Shown: in pieces, positions 62,029 through 64,000 of the stretch
Position numbering within the stretch: position 1 is the first letter of the stretch
Layout of the letters: each line of letters begins with the position of its first letter
From: CAZYBG01 sp964645155
GTDB taxonomy: Bacteria; Pseudomonadota; Alphaproteobacteria; Rhodobacterales; Rhodobacteraceae
Direction: 5' to 3'
NCBI GenBank assembly: GCA_964645155.1
Contig: CAZYBG010000002.1
Location: forward strand, 1-64,000
DNA: 64,000 bases
Translations under genes and position numbers: made by a program
The notes under the pieces: model-generated
The model's input: only the letters and a program-made list of their open reading frames with translations
Told to the model about the DNA's origin: nothing
The model's database searches: none

Positions 62029-62330
62029 GGCCCAGAGAACAGGCGCCGGAGAGAAGGGGAGCATCTCTCCGGCGCCCTGGCCAACCCGCATCAGGCTGCG
62101 CGGCGGCCTTCATCCCGGCGCGAACTGGTACGAGGGGACGTGCGCCGGTCTGAGCGGGTAACCGCGCCATGGCCAATCTGTTCCCGGCTGGCATCGGTTT
62201 TTCTTGCAGCCGCGTTCAAGGTGTCGTCCGCTCCGCGGCTGGCAGGTGGTCGCGGAGATGTATGCACGTTCCGGAACAGGCGCCCGGCCCGGATGTTGGA
62301 CAGGTATCCCACCGACCAATGGAGCCAGCC
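62029..62330. other. 302-base intergenic region after ilvE
   Basis: It contains the ilvE hairpin (62042-62076). I see no credible gene in the rest; in-frame codons upstream of the 62331 start (from 62169) look unlike protein. A likely promoter for the small membrane protein is not obvious. Confidence 0.6.
62042..62076 (+). terminator. Terminator of ilvE
   Basis: A perfect 13-bp stem (62042-62054 with 62064-62076) with a 9-base loop, 14 nt after the ilvE stop. There is no T-run, but it is a very stable hairpin. Confidence 0.75.
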
Positions 62331-62513
62331 ATGGACACCACGTTCTTCCTTCCGCTTCTCACGATGATCACGCTGCTCGCCGTCGTTATCTTTGCGCTGG
62401 TCAGCAAGCATCGGACCGAACAGCGGCGCCACGACCCGAACGCCCCGAAATCGACCCTTGCGAAGGATGGGCCGCAGGGCGGTGTCGCGCCGCTGACCGA
62501 CCGGCAGCCGTGA
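62331..62513 (+). CDS. Small single-helix membrane protein
   Basis: A 60-residue hypothetical: one transmembrane segment (about residues 4-26, FFLPLLTMITLLAVVIFALV) followed by a basic, Pro/Lys-rich tail (SKHRTEQRRHDPNAPKSTLA). The ATG at 62331 has GGAG 6 nt upstream; ATG at 62319 is also in frame. Not recognised; could be a membrane regulator or a small accessory subunit. Confidence 0.65.
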   Translation: MDTTFFLPLLTMITLLAVVIFALVSKHRTEQRRHDPNAPKSTLAKDGPQGGVAPLTDRQP

Positions 62514-62565
62514 CGCGGCGCACCAGGTGGCAGTCGCGCAGGGGCTCGGCCGGGTCCGGCCGGCT

Positions 62566-62967
62566 CTAGCCGAACAGCATGCGCGTGACCTGCACGCCGG
62601 CCCAGGCCGAGACCCCCGTCAGAACGGCGCCCCAGGTGCTGTCGACCGCCACCTGCTCCCATGACCAGCGGCTGAGGGTGGAGAGGTTGGTGAACTCGTA
62701 GGTGCCATAGGCGACCGCGCCGAGGATCGCCCCGTTGACGAGGGCCTGGACCGGGGCGTCGGCCCGGAGGGCCGGCCACGAGACGAGCCAGATCAGCCCG
62801 GCGACATAGGCGAGGTAGAACGCCACCGCAGGGCCGTAGCGGATCGGGTCGAGGAGCCAGTCGCCGAGATGCTTCTCGAAGATCGGCTTGATCACGCGGC
62901 TGAGCATGATCGCGTCGGCGATCAGAAAGACGATCGCCGTCGCGGCATAAAGAACCAGTGCCTGCAT
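62566..62967 (-). CDS. DUF2177-family integral membrane protein
   Basis: A 133-residue protein with four hydrophobic helices. Sequence marks of DUF2177 are LIADAIMLSRVIKPIFEKHL and the third-helix GAILGAVAYGTYEFTNLSTL, followed by WEQVAVDSTWGAVLTG. Function is unknown. The start is ATG at 62967. It faces the 62331 gene convergently, 52 nt apart. Confidence 0.9.
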   Translation of the reverse strand: MQALVLYAATAIVFLIADAIMLSRVIKPIFEKHLGDWLLDPIRYGPAVAFYLAYVAGLIWLVSWPALRADAPVQALVNGAILGAVAYGTYEFTNLSTLSRWSWEQVAVDSTWGAVLTGVSAWAGVQVTRMLFG

Positions 62968-63118
62968 CGCGGGCCTCCCCCAGTGCGGGCCGCCGGCGCC
63001 CACAAGGTTACCCGGCCCCCTCCTTCGCCACCTAGTCCGCGGGCCGCCCGCCGCCAGCACGCAGCCAGCCTGGCGGAACAGGCGGGCCGGTCGGCCGCCT
63101 CCCGCGGGCCCGCGATCC

Positions 63119-63496
63119 TCAGCGGTTGTAGAGCGCCTCGCACTGGGCCGCATCGCGGGCGGCGAGGGCGGCAAGGTTGGTCCGGCGGCTTTCGAGATTG
63201 GCGAGCTTGATGCGCTCGGTCACCGGATTGATCGCCACCGGGCGGGTCTGTGTCGGCTCCTCGCGCTCGGCGCAGAACGACAGCGGGCTGTTCCCGCCGG
63301 CGCAAAGCTTGAAGCCCCCCTCGCGCGATTCGTCGGGCTCGAGCGCATATCCGCGGAGGAGGTTCGCCTCGGTGTCGTCGATCAGCCGCTCGACCGTCTC
63401 GAGCTCGGCATTGGCCAGCGCGAGGCACTCCTCGCGTGGGCTGGCGCCGCAGGCGGCAAGCGCAAGCAGCAGGAACGCGGCGGGAAGGCGGTGCAT
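63119..63496 (-). CDS. Small lipoprotein, copy 1 of a tandem pair
   Basis: 125 residues with lipobox ALAACG near residue 15. The mature part has CLALANAELETVERLIDDTE, RGYALEPDESREGGFKLCAG and PVTERIKLANLESRR. It resembles the next upstream gene over most of its length. The family is not named. The start is ATG at 63496; the in-frame extension to 63568 has no signal sequence features. Confidence 0.8.
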   Translation of the reverse strand: MHRLPAAFLLLALAACGASPREECLALANAELETVERLIDDTEANLLRGYALEPDESREGGFKLCAGGNSPLSFCAEREEPTQTRPVAINPVTERIKLANLESRRTNLAALAARDAAQCEALYNR

Positions 63497-63575
63497 GATC
63501 GGTCTCCGGGGCCGGCGGCGCACCGCGCGGCCTTTCCGTTCCATGCCAAACCGGCCTGCATTGCGCAACCCGCCA

Positions 63576-63959
63576 TCAGCCCGACGGACAGGCTGCCGCA
63601 GCGTCGGCGGCGGCTGCCGCGACAGCGGGCCGGCGCGCCTGGCGGTCGCGCAGGCGGGCCCGCTCCGTCACCGGGTCGATCGCCGTGACCCGCTCGCGCA
63701 GCGGCCGCTCGCCCGAGACGCAGAGCGCGACGGGGCTGTCCCTGGCGCAGAGCGTGAGACCCGCGGTGAGCGCCGAGCGGTTCTCCGCCCGGTAGCCGCG
63801 CGCGAGCGCCCGCTCGATCTCGGCGATCTCGGCGTCGAGGGTGACGAGTTCGGCCGCGGCGCGGTCGAGGCAGGCCTCGCGCGGCGCGGTGCAGGCCGCG
63901 GCGATCGCGACGACGGCGACGAGGAGGCGACGCGTGGCGGGGCGGGGGCGGATACGCAT
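63576..63959 (-). CDS. Small lipoprotein, copy 2 of a tandem pair
   Basis: 127 residues with a signal peptide ending IAAAC (lipobox-like, A-A-A-C). The mature part shares the pattern PREACLDRAAAEL, ARGYRAENRSALTAGLTLCA and AIDPVTERARLRDRQARR with copy 1, including three Cys positions. The two lie head-to-tail 79 nt apart, pointing to a duplication. Function unknown. The start at 63959 is near the right edge, and the gene is complete within the window. Confidence 0.78.
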   Translation of the reverse strand: MRIRPRPATRRLLVAVVAIAAACTAPREACLDRAAAELVTLDAEIAEIERALARGYRAENRSALTAGLTLCARDSPVALCVSGERPLRERVTAIDPVTERARLRDRQARRPAVAAAAADAAAACPSG

Positions 63960-64000
63960 CGCGCGATGATACCTGCTTGCCCTCGCCCTGCCAAACACGC

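Overview
The window is a contiguous piece of a high-GC alphaproteobacterial chromosome, almost certainly from the Rhodobacteraceae/Paracoccaceae. The evidence is the split F0 operon atpI-B-E-F'-F without the F1 genes, the petP-petR regulator pair beside ilvE, the rsfS-rlmH-gpmI-envC-ctpA-rppH housekeeping block, a paired ManC plus phosphomannomutase, and an RTX-type secreted protein. I see no phage, transposon, CRISPR array or plasmid module. The species cannot be named from this sequence alone. Most genes are tightly packed, often with 1-11 nt start/stop overlaps.

Layout. 1-2700: 5' part of leuC, a family 61 glycosyltransferase and a DUF2975 membrane protein with its small HTH partner, all on the minus strand. 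2985-9179: rsfS, rlmH, gpmI, a degenerate EnvC-like LytM protein, the CtpA protease, rppH and a secreted hypothetical. 9232-13087: a methyltransferase, ManC and phosphomannomutase (GDP-mannose supply). 13094-15204: mtaB and dapF on the minus strand. 15323-18587: four consecutive or overlapping genes (GT2, LpxB-N-like membrane protein, ArnT-like GT, PAP2 phosphatase) that look like a lipid-carrier glycosylation/dephosphorylation pathway. tRNA-Lys(UUU) follows at 18631. 18807-25882: an FAD-linked D-lactate dehydrogenase-like oxidase, an ArsR repressor with a perfect operator, the F0 ATP synthase operon, a GntR/FCD regulator, an OmpA lipoprotein and an AraC-MGMT DNA-repair fusion.

25994-33782: nth and adenosine kinase; P1 peptidase, cupin and SDR; a VKOR-like CxxC protein; a peptide-type ABC solute-binding protein; cupin; L,D-transpeptidase; and an HD (p)ppGpp-hydrolase-like protein. 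33816-40691: creatinase, an orphan Hint-domain protein, two ABC permeases, a fused double ATPase and an aldehyde dehydrogenase. With the solute-binding protein at 30464 these suggest a dispersed uptake/catabolic cluster, possibly for creatine or related guanidino/amine compounds. 40688-46356: free-Met sulfoxide reductase, thiolase, a STAS/HATPase partner-switch pair, a gamma-glutamyltransferase-like hydrolase and a double-domain universal stress protein behind a good FNR-type box. 46366-53718: CDF transporter, SH3 protein, D-2-hydroxyacid dehydrogenase, a large RTX protein, an RgpF-like protein and a sulfotransferase. 53747-59682: hspQ, AEC transporter, SLT lipoprotein, and the HDAC-xseB-ispA-dxs isoprenoid operon. 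59774-63959: petR/petP, ilvE, small membrane proteins and two tandem paralogous lipoproteins.

I found no unmistakable new defence or mobile system. The items most worth a second look are the GT2/LAB_N/ArnT/PAP2 operon, the split creatinase/ABC cluster, the Hint protein lacking its catalytic Cys, perfect long inverted repeats at 43487-43533 and 45289-45356, and three convergent gene pairs whose stop codons share a CTAG tetranucleotide.
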